A DNA stretch of 55,248 nucleotides from Rhizobium croatiense (GTDB taxonomy: Bacteria > Pseudomonadota > Alphaproteobacteria > Rhizobiales > Rhizobiaceae): NCBI RefSeq assembly GCF_019793465.1, contig NZ_JAILYJ010000026.1, positions 1-55,248 of the forward strand, read 5' to 3'. Below the pieces are notes generated by a model. It made no database searches. It saw nothing but the letters and a program-made list of their open reading frames with translations, and was not told where the DNA came from. Both the position numbers and the translations under genes were made by a program. How positions within the stretch are numbered: the first letter of the stretch is position 1; each line of letters starts with the position of its first letter. This document shows, piece by piece, positions 42,400-51,844 of the stretch.

Positions 42400-43949
42400 T
42401 GCGCTATTCCTCCTGCTCCCTCGGTCGGGATGCGCCGCCCCCAACGAAGAGCCAGCCACAAGCCGGCGAGTTCGATCACGCGCACGACCCGGGTCGGGCA
42501 ATACAATTCCTTGCCGATCCACAGCGGCGTCTGCGGCAATTCATGCGCCTCATGGCGAGCGAGCATCCACTCCAGCGCGTGCGCGACCGCCAGCGCGATG
42601 CGGGCGCGCCCTGTCGGCTCTTCGCGCCCATCCATCACGTGCAACGCGAACAGCGCATAGGCGGTTTCCTCAAATGTTGACGCGCGACCCGCGCCCCAGC
42701 CGCCGTCATCGCGCTGCGCCTGCAACAGCGCCGCCAGCGCGCGCTCGTCGCGCCACTGGGGCGCGCCTTGCGCGAGCGCAGCGATTGCATGCGCGGTGGG
42801 ATACAGCCACGAAACATGCCATTTGTCATTGTCCCATAGACCGTCCGCGTTGCGATTGGCCTCAAGGTAAGCGCTGGTACCGGCGGTGGGCTTTCCCAAC
42901 AGTCTGAACGCATGCAGGGCGTGGATGTTGGTCGACACCGAGGCATTGCGCTCGCCGGGGAAGGTAACGAACAGCCCGCCGATTTCGAAGTGGCGCAACG
43001 CGTCGGCAGCCGGGTTGCGTCCTGCTAGGCGCAGGATGCACAACGCAACAGCAGTGTCGTCCGCATCGGCCGCGAAGTGCAAGGCCGGACCCAGACCGCG
43101 CACGCCCAGACAGGCATCGAGCTGCGCGACGATCACGCGCACCGCCTCGGCGAGCGCGGGATGCGAAAACAACCCGGCCAGATGCAGAGTGTACAGCGAC
43201 CAGCATGGCTCGAACACGTTGATCGGCCAGACGCTGGGAACGACACCTTCGATGCCGCTGCGCGCCGCGCGCGATGCGGCCTGAAGATACCTGTCGGCAC
43301 GCTCGACCTGTGGCGCGCTCGCCTGTGTGAGGGCGTGCGCACGCCACGCGGCGGTTGCCGCCGGGCTGATGCCGATGCTGCCGTCGTCGTCCAGGCATGC
43401 CGTGGTCGGCGACGTCCCCCAGGCTTCCCAGGAGTGCAACAACGGATGGCCGCTCGGCAGCGGTCCCACCGTCCCCAACTTAACCAGGCACGCTTGCCGC
43501 AACGGCAACAGCGCCGGGTAGCGCGGAAACACCACGTCGCCCACCAAGGATGTGGCCTCGCCGGAGATCTGCGGCAGGATCAGCTCCGCGCCTACCGGCG
43601 CGTCTTCCGGCACCGCATCCGCGTAGGGATCCGGCTGGCGCTCGAGGAACCGCGTTGCAGCCTGAACTGCGTCCGCAGCGCCGGGAAGAGAATCGGCACG
43701 CCGCAATGCAAGCAACGCCGCGCACGTGGGTACATGGCGGAACAGTGGGAAGTCAGCACTTCCCCATCCGCCATCGGCCTGTTGCTGCGCCATGAGCCAC
43801 GCGTATCCGTTCTGCCGACCGGTGACGTTGCCGCTGAACTGCAAAACGCGCGCCGTGTCGTAAACGGACGGACTCACGCTGCCGCCATCGCGCGTCTCGT
43901 TCAGCAAGTGGCGCAATTCAGAAAGGATCTGTTCGGACAGCGCACTCAT
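42396..43949 (-). CDS. cps: ent-copalyl diphosphate synthase (bacterial CPS)
   Basis: The 517-residue class II diterpene cyclase protonates GGPP to form ent-CPP. It has the catalytic DxDD motif (AADADDTAVAL) and QW-like repeats (QQADGGWGSADFP, QRDDGGWGAGRAS). ATG 43949 follows gaggga; the open frame upstream is not conserved. It lies between the ggps1 remnant and KS in the gibberellin operon. Confidence 0.94.
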   Translation of the reverse strand: MSALSEQILSELRHLLNETRDGGSVSPSVYDTARVLQFSGNVTGRQNGYAWLMAQQQADGGWGSADFPLFRHVPTCAALLALRRADSLPGAADAVQAATRFLERQPDPYADAVPEDAPVGAELILPQISGEATSLVGDVVFPRYPALLPLRQACLVKLGTVGPLPSGHPLLHSWEAWGTSPTTACLDDDGSIGISPAATAAWRAHALTQASAPQVERADRYLQAASRAARSGIEGVVPSVWPINVFEPCWSLYTLHLAGLFSHPALAEAVRVIVAQLDACLGVRGLGPALHFAADADDTAVALCILRLAGRNPAADALRHFEIGGLFVTFPGERNASVSTNIHALHAFRLLGKPTAGTSAYLEANRNADGLWDNDKWHVSWLYPTAHAIAALAQGAPQWRDERALAALLQAQRDDGGWGAGRASTFEETAYALFALHVMDGREEPTGRARIALAVAHALEWMLARHEAHELPQTPLWIGKELYCPTRVVRVIELAGLWLALRWGRRIPTEGAGGIAQ

Positions 43950-44089
43950 GCGGGATGTTCCCTCTGCAGGCAGTTGACGAGAAGCGCGGCGAAGCGCACC
44001 TATGCTGGCGGCGGTCCGCGGTGGGCAACCGCTCCGATCTGCGCCGTGGAATCGAACACAATGTAGCATCTAGCGGTGCCGCCGGCCGA

Positions 44090-44578
44090 TCGCAGCGGTA
44101 CGGCGGCGCCTCCGTGCGGACCGGCGCCAATGCGCACGGCGCGTGCTTGAACAGATACCCTTTTGGCCCGCTGCACGGCCTGCGCCAACCGCTCCGCACG
44201 CGGGCGCATCGAGGTGATGGCTTCCTCGGCCTCTGGCCATAGGCCCGGCACTGACTGGGGCGCTGCATGCAGCTTCGTGATCGGCACGCCGGTTGCTTTC
44301 TTCTCCGCCGCATGCTTGCCGGCGGCTTGCCCAGCGTCGCGTCATCCGCTGGCATGTCATCCTCGACCACCTACAATACAAGGCCGAAACAGGCGCGATA
44401 GCGATCCAGTGCGCGGTACAGCGTAACGCGCGGCATCCTCCGCGACGGCGCATAGCGCGCCCATGCCTATGGACGCGCGCACCAACAATCCGCCGCACGC
44501 CTGCGCGCCCGATCCGCCGAACGGGGAAACGCCAGTTCGGTCGTCGTTTAGCGTGGAACCCTTCTGCATGTTGTTCAT
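44090..44578 (-). pseudogene. ggps1: ggps1 remnant inside the gibberellin operon
   Basis: An ATG near 44578 with aggag upstream opens MQKGSTLNDDRTGVSPFGGS, then GGLLVRASIGMGALCAVAED, which is the central (K)TGxLLxxAxxxGA stretch of a prenyl synthase, so the N-terminal half including the first DDxxD is missing. In other frames follow DDATLGKP (second Asp-rich region) and VPITKLHAAPQSVPGLWPEAE. An internal deletion plus frameshifts thus destroyed it. Position between CYP117 and CPS matches ggps in complete operons. Confidence 0.8.
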
Positions 44579-44722
44579 CTCCTTCTACCTGACAGAGAAT
44601 GCCGCGGCGAGCGGCGAGCCGCCGCGGTGCTGCCGGCGTCGCACCGCGCGCGCGCGCCGAATGCAGCAATGCCGCCCATCGTCTTCGCCGCTGCCTCTTG
44701 ACACGGGGCAGAGGATCCCAGC

Positions 44723-46072
44723 TCATGAGAATCCGATGCGGACTGTCATGGACGGATGTGCGGTCGGGTAATAGCGCCGGCCTTTTTCGACGCCGCTCAT
44801 CAATCGCGGCCGCACCCCGGCCTCCTGCATGGTCAATGCCAAGGCGATGCTGAACTGCACCAGCTCCAGCCATACAAGGTGATAGCCCATGCAGACGTGT
44901 GGGCCGGCACCGAACTGCAGCATGTCCACCGGCCGGATCGGCTCCGTGCGTTGCAGCCACCGCCCCAGACGGAACTGATCGGGCGCTTCGTGCAGCAGCG
45001 GCGAGGTCGAGAAATGCAGTAGTGGGATGCATAAATGAGTGCCCGCAGGAATGCGCCGCTGGCCGAGTTGTAGTTCCTGCATCGCGCGACGCGGTACGAG
45101 CGAGGAAGCCGGATGCATTCGTAGCGTCTCCCGAAACAGCGCCTCTGCGACCGGACATTGCGCCAGGTCCTCGTGCCCGGTCGGCACCGCGCCCACGCGT
45201 TGCGCCTCTTCGACCAGGGCGTCCCACAGCTCTGGATGCTGCGCCAGCTCGATCACCATCCAGGCTATCGTCGAGGCGGAGGTCTCGTGGCCGGCAAGCA
45301 GCAGCAAGCGGATATTGGCGACCAGGACGTCATCGGAGAGCGCGCCATCGCTGCAATCGAAGGCGCTCACCATGTCGTTGATCAACCCGGTGCGCGCGGC
45401 GCGCGCGCGCGCGTCCCGGATGAACTGGCGCGACTGCGCGTCGATCCAATCGCGGGCGGCGCGGCCGCGTCGCAAGGGCATCCCCGGCAGGTCGATCGGG
45501 GGCGCGACCATCAATTGCAGCAGTTGCCGGTACTTGCGATGCCACTCCGACAGGTCTTGAGCGGGGATGCCCATGAGACTGAAGGTGAGTTTGAGCATCA
45601 GGTTGCGTGTGTCTGGCAGGATAGCGACTTCACCGCGGTCGCGCCACGCCTTGACCTGAGCCCTAATAATTGGTTCGAACAGCTCGCCAATGCCGGCCTC
45701 GGTCAGACCCCTCGGCAGAAACGCCGCTTTTATCCCATCGCGCGCCTGCCGGTGCGCGCTACCGTCCAAAGTGACCAACGTTCCGCCAAGGATGTCGGGC
45801 GCCATCTCTTCGATCAGTGCCGAGGACACTTCCTTGTGCCGGAGCAATGCGAGCGCATCTGGATCCAGGCATGTCATCAGGTGTCCGGCCGGGCCGAAGT
45901 CCAGCCAGAAGTGGCTGCCTAGGGTCCTTTCCGCGCGCCGCAGCAGGCGCGGCAGATCGCAGACGATGGCGGGGAGATGCCCGACCAGGGGGAAAGCGCC
46001 AGGCATGACCGGGATGTCGTCCCGTAGCCGGCGCCAGCGGTTCAGCGGGTTGAGCAGCATGTCCATCACCAA
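44723..46072 (-). CDS. cyp117: CYP117, gibberellin-pathway cytochrome P450
   Basis: The 449-residue P450 has I-helix LLLLAGHETSASTIAWMVIE, ExxR in FRETLRMHP, and heme loop FGAGPHVCMGYHLVWLEL. In rhizobial operons CYP117 oxidises ent-kaurene towards ent-kaurenoic acid and its 7-hydroxy derivative. Its start overlaps the SDR stop by seven bases (46066-46072), indicating coupling. Confidence 0.93.
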   Translation of the reverse strand: MVMDMLLNPLNRWRRLRDDIPVMPGAFPLVGHLPAIVCDLPRLLRRAERTLGSHFWLDFGPAGHLMTCLDPDALALLRHKEVSSALIEEMAPDILGGTLVTLDGSAHRQARDGIKAAFLPRGLTEAGIGELFEPIIRAQVKAWRDRGEVAILPDTRNLMLKLTFSLMGIPAQDLSEWHRKYRQLLQLMVAPPIDLPGMPLRRGRAARDWIDAQSRQFIRDARARAARTGLINDMVSAFDCSDGALSDDVLVANIRLLLLAGHETSASTIAWMVIELAQHPELWDALVEEAQRVGAVPTGHEDLAQCPVAEALFRETLRMHPASSLVPRRAMQELQLGQRRIPAGTHLCIPLLHFSTSPLLHEAPDQFRLGRWLQRTEPIRPVDMLQFGAGPHVCMGYHLVWLELVQFSIALALTMQEAGVRPRLMSGVEKGRRYYPTAHPSMTVRIGFS

Positions 46073-46911
46073 TGCGACGCTGCGGTTGCTTCGGCGGCGT
46101 CACCGGCCGGCCGAGCCGCGCTGTTGCCACCGTCGGCGTAGGTTGGAACATGCGCCAACATGCCGCCGTCGATGCACACCACCTGGCCGGTGATGAACGC
46201 AGCCTCCTCCGAGAGCAGGAACGCGACCAGCGCGGCTACGTCCTCGGGGCGGCCGACGTGCGGCAGGAGCTGGTGCCGGTGTAGATGCCGTTGCATGCAC
46301 TCGTCCAGCTTGGCGAAGAGACGTTCAGTCATGACAAGACCTGGCGCAACCGCGTTGCAGCGGATCTTCGCGTGTCCGTATTGGGTGGCAAGCGAGGCCG
46401 ACAGCATGTTCATTGCGGCCTTCGACGCGGCGTATGACGTCAGTGCGGTGTCGCCGCTGAGCCCTTGGCACGATGACATGTTCACGATCGCGCCACCACC
46501 ACGGCCGATCATTTGTGGGATGGCCTGCCGGCAGCAAAGGAGCGTGCCGCGCAAATTGGTCGCCATGGTCTGGTCCCAGACCGCCACGTCCAGGTCGAGG
46601 ATCGCGCGGTCGTGCGGAGTCAAATGCATGGCGCTCGCATTGTTCACAAGCACGTCGACCCCACCGAAGCGCCGCTTCGCCGTTTTGAACAGCTCTGCCA
46701 CCGCCTGCGCATCTGCGATGTCCATGGCCACGGCCAGCGCTTGGCCCGCTTCGGCTGCGATCTGTGCGGTGCAGGCGATGGCAGCGGGGCCATCAATGTC
46801 GGCCACCACCACTCTGCCGCCCTCGCGCGCGATGGCGAGGGCGCATGCCTTGCCGATCCCGGCGCCGGCGCCGGTCACCACGGCCACCTTGCCTTTAAAT
46901 CGTTCCATCAT
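46066..46911 (-). CDS. SDR of the gibberellin operon (GA12-aldehyde oxidation)
   Basis: This classical short-chain dehydrogenase has VVTGAGAGIGKACALAIA (NAD(P) binding), LVNNAS, the Ser of MSSCQG and the catalytic SYAASKAAM. In the rhizobial pathway the SDR converts GA12-aldehyde to GA12. Two adjacent ATGs (46911 and 46908) follow aggagaac; the upstream frame to 46998 belongs to the preceding gene. It overlaps the CYP114-Fd stop by 17 bases. Confidence 0.92.
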   Translation of the reverse strand: MMERFKGKVAVVTGAGAGIGKACALAIAREGGRVVVADIDGPAAIACTAQIAAEAGQALAVAMDIADAQAVAELFKTAKRRFGGVDVLVNNASAMHLTPHDRAILDLDVAVWDQTMATNLRGTLLCCRQAIPQMIGRGGGAIVNMSSCQGLSGDTALTSYAASKAAMNMLSASLATQYGHAKIRCNAVAPGLVMTERLFAKLDECMQRHLHRHQLLPHVGRPEDVAALVAFLLSEEAAFITGQVVCIDGGMLAHVPTYADGGNSAARPAGDAAEATAASHW

Positions 46912-48496
46912 GTTCTCCTGGATTGCGTAGGTCTTTCGCTGCATGTCGCTCAGCGTCTGCCGGAGAGGGCGTAGGGCCGGGGTTGGTGCAATGGTCATCG
47001 CCGGCTTCGCTTTCGATCACCCGAATGGCCGCGACCGGGCACTGGCTGGCTGCTAGGCGCACGGCGGCGTGCAGCGCCTGCGGGACCGTCGCCATGCACA
47101 CTTCCGCCACGCCGTCCGGCTCCCGCTGACGAAAGGTGCCCGGCAGCGTCAACACGCACTGACCAGTGGTTCCGCACAGGTCCTGGTCGACCACGACGCG
47201 AACCTCAGCCGCCGCCTGCGCGTGCAGCCGCACCGGCAGCGCGCGGAACGTCCTAAGGAACGCTGAGGGCTCCCGGGTCGGCTGCTCGGCCAAGGCCAAC
47301 GTGGGGAAGCGAGCCTGGATCTGCGGCAGGCTCTCGGCCAGTTGCACCCTGGCGAGTTGAGCACCTAGGCAGAAGTGGATGCCGTGGCCGAAGCTCAGCA
47401 TAATCTTTCCGTCGCTCGACATGCCAGGCCTGGTGCCGTAGAACCGCACCGGATCGAAGCGGTCGGGATCAGCGAAAGCGTCCGGGTCGCGATTGCCGGC
47501 CGCGATCAGCACGCGCACGTCCGCGTCCTTCGGGATCACCACGCCATGCAGTTCGATGTCGCGCTGGGCGATACGCGGAATGGAGCTGAACATGGCCGGC
47601 GCCTCGCAGCGCAGTACTTCTTCTACAAATGCCTCCACCCCTGCGGCGTCTCCCTGCAGCCAGTGCCGCTCCTCGGGGTAGGCCAGCATCGCCAGCACCG
47701 CATGGTCGATAGTCGCAGCAGTGGTGGCGAAGCCGCCCAGCAACATGCCCCACAGCATGCTGATCAACTCCGCGTCCGAGAGCGTATCGGCGTCGTCGGT
47801 GTGTGCGCCGACCAGTGTCGACACGATGTCGCGGCGGGGATCGGCGCGCTTGCGCAGTATGAGGTCGCCGAAATAGGCCTTCACCCTGGCGCTGGCCACG
47901 TCCGCCGCGGCGAGGTGTGGATCGCTGGCGTGCGGGCTCAGGCCTTCTAGAATGGCGCTGACGATCGCTGAGAGCTCGAAAACGTCGTCTTGGGGCATGC
48001 CGAACAATTCAGCGAAGACAAGCATGGGCAAGGCCAGTGCGAATTCCCGATGCAGGTCCACCGCCTCTCCTCGCTCCAGTGCGGGCGCCATGCCATCCAG
48101 GCGAGCTGCGACGATGCGCGCGATGCTCGGCCGCAGGTTGTCGATCTGGCCCACGGTGAAATCGCGCGAAATCAGCCGGCGCAAACGCGTATGCGTCGGT
48201 GGTTCCTTCATGGCTAGCGTAGACGCCAGCAGATTGAGCGACAGGCTGCTCGCCGCACGCGGGAAATAGCGCGCCAGTTCGGATGGCGCCGGCCCCCGAA
48301 ACGCATCGCCCGTAGCCTTGAACGCCCAGTAGATGTCGGCGTGGCGGCTCAACAGAAAGAGGCCCGACGCCGCGCGGTGCACCGGATCGTGCTCTCGCAA
48401 CCACCGCATGAACGGGTACGGGTCTTGGATGCATGCTGGCGACGCCAGCTCGGCGAAGGCGTCGTGGCATGCTGCCGTGGTGTCTTGCACGTCCAT
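46895..48496 (-). CDS. cyp114: CYP114 P450 fused to its ferredoxin (CYP114-Fd)
   Basis: This 533-residue protein joins two normally separate genes. Residues 1 to about 410 are a P450: I-helix MLWGMLLGGFATTAATIDHA, ExxR EEVLRCEAP, heme loop FGHGIHFCLGAQLARV. The C-terminal 100 or so are a small ferredoxin: VRVVVDQDLCGTTGQCVL with a later C (SQCPVAAIRV). Family knowledge places CYP114 with Fd at the B-ring contraction that forms GA12-aldehyde. ATG 48496 lies five bases after the CYP112 stop. No stop codon separates the two parts. Confidence 0.93.
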   Translation of the reverse strand: MDVQDTTAACHDAFAELASPACIQDPYPFMRWLREHDPVHRAASGLFLLSRHADIYWAFKATGDAFRGPAPSELARYFPRAASSLSLNLLASTLAMKEPPTHTRLRRLISRDFTVGQIDNLRPSIARIVAARLDGMAPALERGEAVDLHREFALALPMLVFAELFGMPQDDVFELSAIVSAILEGLSPHASDPHLAAADVASARVKAYFGDLILRKRADPRRDIVSTLVGAHTDDADTLSDAELISMLWGMLLGGFATTAATIDHAVLAMLAYPEERHWLQGDAAGVEAFVEEVLRCEAPAMFSSIPRIAQRDIELHGVVIPKDADVRVLIAAGNRDPDAFADPDRFDPVRFYGTRPGMSSDGKIMLSFGHGIHFCLGAQLARVQLAESLPQIQARFPTLALAEQPTREPSAFLRTFRALPVRLHAQAAAEVRVVVDQDLCGTTGQCVLTLPGTFRQREPDGVAEVCMATVPQALHAAVRLAASQCPVAAIRVIESEAGDDHCTNPGPTPSPADAERHAAKDLRNPGEHDGTI

Positions 48497-48501
48497 CTTG
48501 A

Positions 48502-49782
48502 TTACCTGTCGAGTGGCTGATCTGACCGGTGCGCGCCAGGCGCCGCCAAATGAGAAGATTGCGATGCCGGGGGGCGTCCGCACCAGAGCACCGGCATCTC
48601 CTCGAACCCGCCGGTAATGATCTCCTTGCGCAACTTCAGTTCTTCGGGCGCCACGGCCAGGCGCAACGCGGGAAAGCGCTGGAAGATCGAACCGAATATG
48701 GCCTTCAGTTCCAGCCTCGCCAGCGCCGCCCCGATGCAATTGTGCTGCCCGTAGGAGAACGCCAGGTGGGGATTTGCGTCGCGTCCGATGTCGAAGACTT
48801 CCGGGTCTTTGAAATGGCGCGGATCAAACGAGGTCGCCGGCAGGCCGACCAGTACTTTGCTCTCCGCGGGTATATGCACGCCCGCGATGTTAACGTCGGT
48901 CCGGGGATAGCGCATGATGCCGTCCCACCCCGCGCCAGGCGAATACATGCGCAGTATTTCTTCCACCGCCTTGTCCACCAGGGAAGGATCGCGGACCAGG
49001 CGTTCGCGCTGTTGCGGATGGCGAAACATGGCCAGCAGGCCGAATTCGATCTGCGCGACGGTGCTCTCGTGCCCCGCCACCAGCACGCCCGCCGCGAGGC
49101 CGATCGCCTCTTCCTCGGTCGCTTTGCCCTGGTCGACCGCGGCTAGCAGATCCGTCAGCAGGTTATCGCCCGGATCCTGTCGCTTGCCCCGTATTTTGCC
49201 GTGGATGTAGGCGCGGAGCTCTTCCCAGGCCAGGCCGGACGCGCTGCGCGGGCCGCTTTCATGCTGGTGCGTCATCACCTCGTCGGAGAGCCCTGCGAAA
49301 AAGGCGTGTTCCTCGAAGGGCACGCCCATCAGCGCGCTGATTACCTTGGCCGGAAGCGGAAAGGAGAGATGGCGTCGCAAGTCCGCGGGCTGGGGCTGAA
49401 CCGCCAGCGTATCGAACAACTGCACGGTGATCGCCTCGACCTGCTGCGTAAGCAGCTTCACCCTGCTGTTGCTGAAGGCCGGCGCCACGATCGTGCGTAA
49501 CCGAGCATGCTCGTCCCCTTCGTGCGAGACCAGCCATCCCGGCGAACCGAGAATGACCGAATCTGGGGTGAAATCCGCCGGAGGCATTCCCGCGGGCCGG
49601 AATGCCGCGTCAGACAGCACCGCCTTGGCCTCGTCATAGCCTGTCACCCACCAGCATTCGTGCCCGGACGGAAGGCGCACGCGGTGGATCGGACCCTTGG
49701 CGCGTAGCGCCAACATCTCGGGCGAGGGCTCGATGTGATCGACCCGCCACATCGGCAGCGTCGGCAAGGATTGTTCGGACAT
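48502..49782 (-). CDS. cyp112: CYP112, gibberellin C20-oxidising cytochrome P450
   Basis: The 426-residue P450 has I-helix LAAGVLVAGHESTVAQIEFG, ExxR VEEILRMYS and heme loop FSYGQHNCIGAALARLEL. In rhizobia CYP112 converts GA12 to GA9. It is the first intact gene of the operon; a CYP115 remnant lies directly upstream. The base composition of this gene and its followers is visibly richer in G and C than that of the nif region. Confidence 0.94.
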   Translation of the reverse strand: MSEQSLPTLPMWRVDHIEPSPEMLALRAKGPIHRVRLPSGHECWWVTGYDEAKAVLSDAAFRPAGMPPADFTPDSVILGSPGWLVSHEGDEHARLRTIVAPAFSNSRVKLLTQQVEAITVQLFDTLAVQPQPADLRRHLSFPLPAKVISALMGVPFEEHAFFAGLSDEVMTHQHESGPRSASGLAWEELRAYIHGKIRGKRQDPGDNLLTDLLAAVDQGKATEEEAIGLAAGVLVAGHESTVAQIEFGLLAMFRHPQQRERLVRDPSLVDKAVEEILRMYSPGAGWDGIMRYPRTDVNIAGVHIPAESKVLVGLPATSFDPRHFKDPEVFDIGRDANPHLAFSYGQHNCIGAALARLELKAIFGSIFQRFPALRLAVAPEELKLRKEIITGGFEEMPVLWCGRPPASQSSHLAAPGAHRSDQPLDR

Positions 49783-49853
49783 GGTGACGCTTCACTCTTT
49801 AAGCCCGGAAGGGGCGGAAGATGACGGGCGGACTGCGGGCAGCAAATGAGTTA

Positions 49854-50050
49854 AGACAGCGTGTAGACGACGTCCTCCTTGGCGATTGCCAGCGCCAGAT
49901 CCTCCGGCCGCACGAACGGCGGGGGGAAGGCACGTCCCAATTTCAGGCGCGCCAGCGCAGCGCCCACGCACAGATGCGGCCCCTGGCCGAGGGGCAGGTG
50001 CGGGTTTTGCAGCCGGTTGAAATCGAACATGTCGGTAACGCCATAGGTCG
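49854..50050 (-). pseudogene. cyp115: CYP115 C-terminal remnant
   Basis: VTDMFDFNRLQNPHLPLGQG followed by PHLCVGAALARLKLG is a P450 heme-binding loop and L-helix, about 65 residues only. The rest of the gene (I-helix, ExxR) is missing and the upstream frames are disrupted. Position just ahead of CYP112 is where CYP115 (GA9 to GA4) stands in complete operons; many rhizobia retain only such a fragment. Confidence 0.82.
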
Positions 50051-50289
50051 GCCGACCGTAGGAATTCGCGCAGCAGGTTCGACCCCACCCGCCCACCGAC
50101 CCGTCCGCAAACATAACTTCCAAACCAGTCCCACACGCCCGGTTTCCCGCCTGGCTCAAGGTCCGCCGCTTTGGCTGTACCGCTCGCGACGTGTGTGGCT
50201 CGCAAACGAAGAACTCTAGATCGCATCCAACACTCCTCACATTTTCCCGGCGCACAACCGAGCCACTATCATTGCCACAGCAAACCATC

Positions 50290-51106
50290 GGACCTCACGA
50301 GACGCGAACAGCGACGCGCCGCCCGAAGACCATCGCGCTGCGATTGGCGACATACCGTGACCAGAGCAAATCGCGTGCCGAAGTGAATTCGTGGGCTCAG
50401 CAGGCATTTCGTAGCAGCGCGTAGTGTCAAGCTCCCGCCATTCAGTCTCAATGCCGACAACCGCGGAGTACATGTCTGACAAAAGCCTGATCTAACGCCG
50501 GTCTGCGTCCGACAGTCGGCGACCTGCATGGGATGCCCCGAGGCGAGCTTTCGTGCAACAATCCGCGCCATCTTCGACGTCGAAGTTGCCCCGCCAGTTT
50601 TCGTCCCATGGGCGGGAACGTCGTCGACTGCGCCGCCGCGTTAAAAGCGCCGGCTTTGGGCAAATCTGACTGGACCCGCCTCGACCCTCCGGTAATAAAG
50701 TTTGCGGAGCTTATTTCCGCCAGATGCAAGTTCCGAGCTTGCAGTCATCTCGTTGACGTTGTTCTCAATGTTTCCACCCCCGCGCTTACCGAGACGGTCG
50801 AGCTTCTCGATCGGCGTAGGTCTAAAAGGCAACGGGAAACGATCAAATTTCGAGGCATGTTCTCTTCCGGAAACATGTCATCTAATCAGAAGCGGCGGTC
50901 GGCAGCAGTCGCCTTAGTCGGAGACCTTCTAAACCAGACGATGCCCGATCCATGCCGAAGATGAAGCAATCGGGAGACCAATGCAGCATCTCATGGACCG
51001 CCGCACCGTGGTGAAAAAAGCGGTCCTCGGTTGCTGGAGGTTGTTGAATAGTTCCATGACATCGAATTGAGCTTACGCCTGATGAATTCGGTCAATACCT
51101 ACACCG
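50290..51106. other. about 800 bases without a recognised gene
   Basis: This lies upstream of the gibberellin operon. All frames are short and show no domain. I found neither a convincing sigma-54 promoter nor a nod box facing the operon. Confidence 0.45.
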
Positions 51107-51409
51107 CTAAGGGGTGCGCCGTTTACGCCTTGGGTCAAGCTTGGGGACGTTGGACTGCTCTGTTTTATCGCGATCACGTTTTTGTGGCTGGTCTGCCTGC
51201 CGAGTTCCTGAATGTATCGATCTGTCGCTCTCGCGCGTGGGCCGGAAGGACATAAATAGCAGGCTCAAGAAATAAACGACCTGAAGGAAAACCGAAGCCG
51301 CTAAGGTTACGGCGAACGCTTTGAAGATGGAAAGCGAGGCGGCGTAGGCCGAAACAGCGCTGGTGCACGTGACCAGCAGCAGGATGCAAAAAAAGGTTCT
51401 AAAGGGCAA
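51107..51409 (-). CDS. SyrA/ExoX-type exopolysaccharide production repressor (PsiA-like)
   Basis: The 100-residue protein has two hydrophobic segments (FFCILLLVTCTSAVSAYAAS and AVTLAASVFLQVVYFLSLLF) and a hydrophilic, basic tail. This is the layout of small inner-membrane regulators such as SyrA, ExoX and PsiA that lower exopolysaccharide synthesis in rhizobia. The start is TTG at 51409 with gggag upstream. psiA was first described on a bean Rhizobium symbiotic plasmid. Identification rests on topology and the VFLQVVYF motif only. Confidence 0.6.
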   Translation of the reverse strand: MPFRTFFCILLLVTCTSAVSAYAASLSIFKAFAVTLAASVFLQVVYFLSLLFMSFRPTRESDRSIHSGTRQADQPQKRDRDKTEQSNVPKLDPRRKRRTP

Positions 51410-51844
51410 GGTCTTGCTCCCGTTCGTTCGTCCAATGTTTCAACTGCGTCGACGCCGATGATTTCGCCCGGTTCGTCTACGCTATGAACGTGCATGACTT
51501 CGCCGAGAGCAGGCGTTGAAACAGCGTCTGCATGCAAAGCGGGTTGCGCCGTCGACAGCGATCAACTACTTCGGCATTCAGCTGGTGCCATAGGTTGCCA
51601 AAAGCCGGGTCAGCGCGAACACGCCAAAATGGCGACTTTTTCCTTCGCGGCTTCCAACTCGGCAAATGCACTGAACGTCTTCCGCCCTTCAGTGTTGACC
51701 TTTGTCCAGTTGAACGGGAGGCCTTCGGCAACGTAGTGAACGCCGCTTTGAGGCGTCAGCTTTCCGTTTCTCCAGCCCATGTCGGCACACTCGCGGACTC
51801 TGAGCGAATCGGCGCGACCTGGATCCTATCATTCGTCATTGCGC
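51410..51844. other. no intact gene recognised
   Basis: A minus-strand stretch near 51640-51740 reads VAEGLPFNWTKVNTEGRKTF and AELEAAKEKVAIL, which looks protein-like but has no identified family and soon ends at a stop. It is probably part of a decayed gene. Confidence 0.35.

Noticed and set aside
44070..45227. Long minus-strand frame covering the CYP117 3' end and the ggps1 area
   Set aside because: Its sequence is Arg/Ala/Gly-rich and reads CYP117 in a wrong frame; long open frames on several strands are common in this GC-rich operon.
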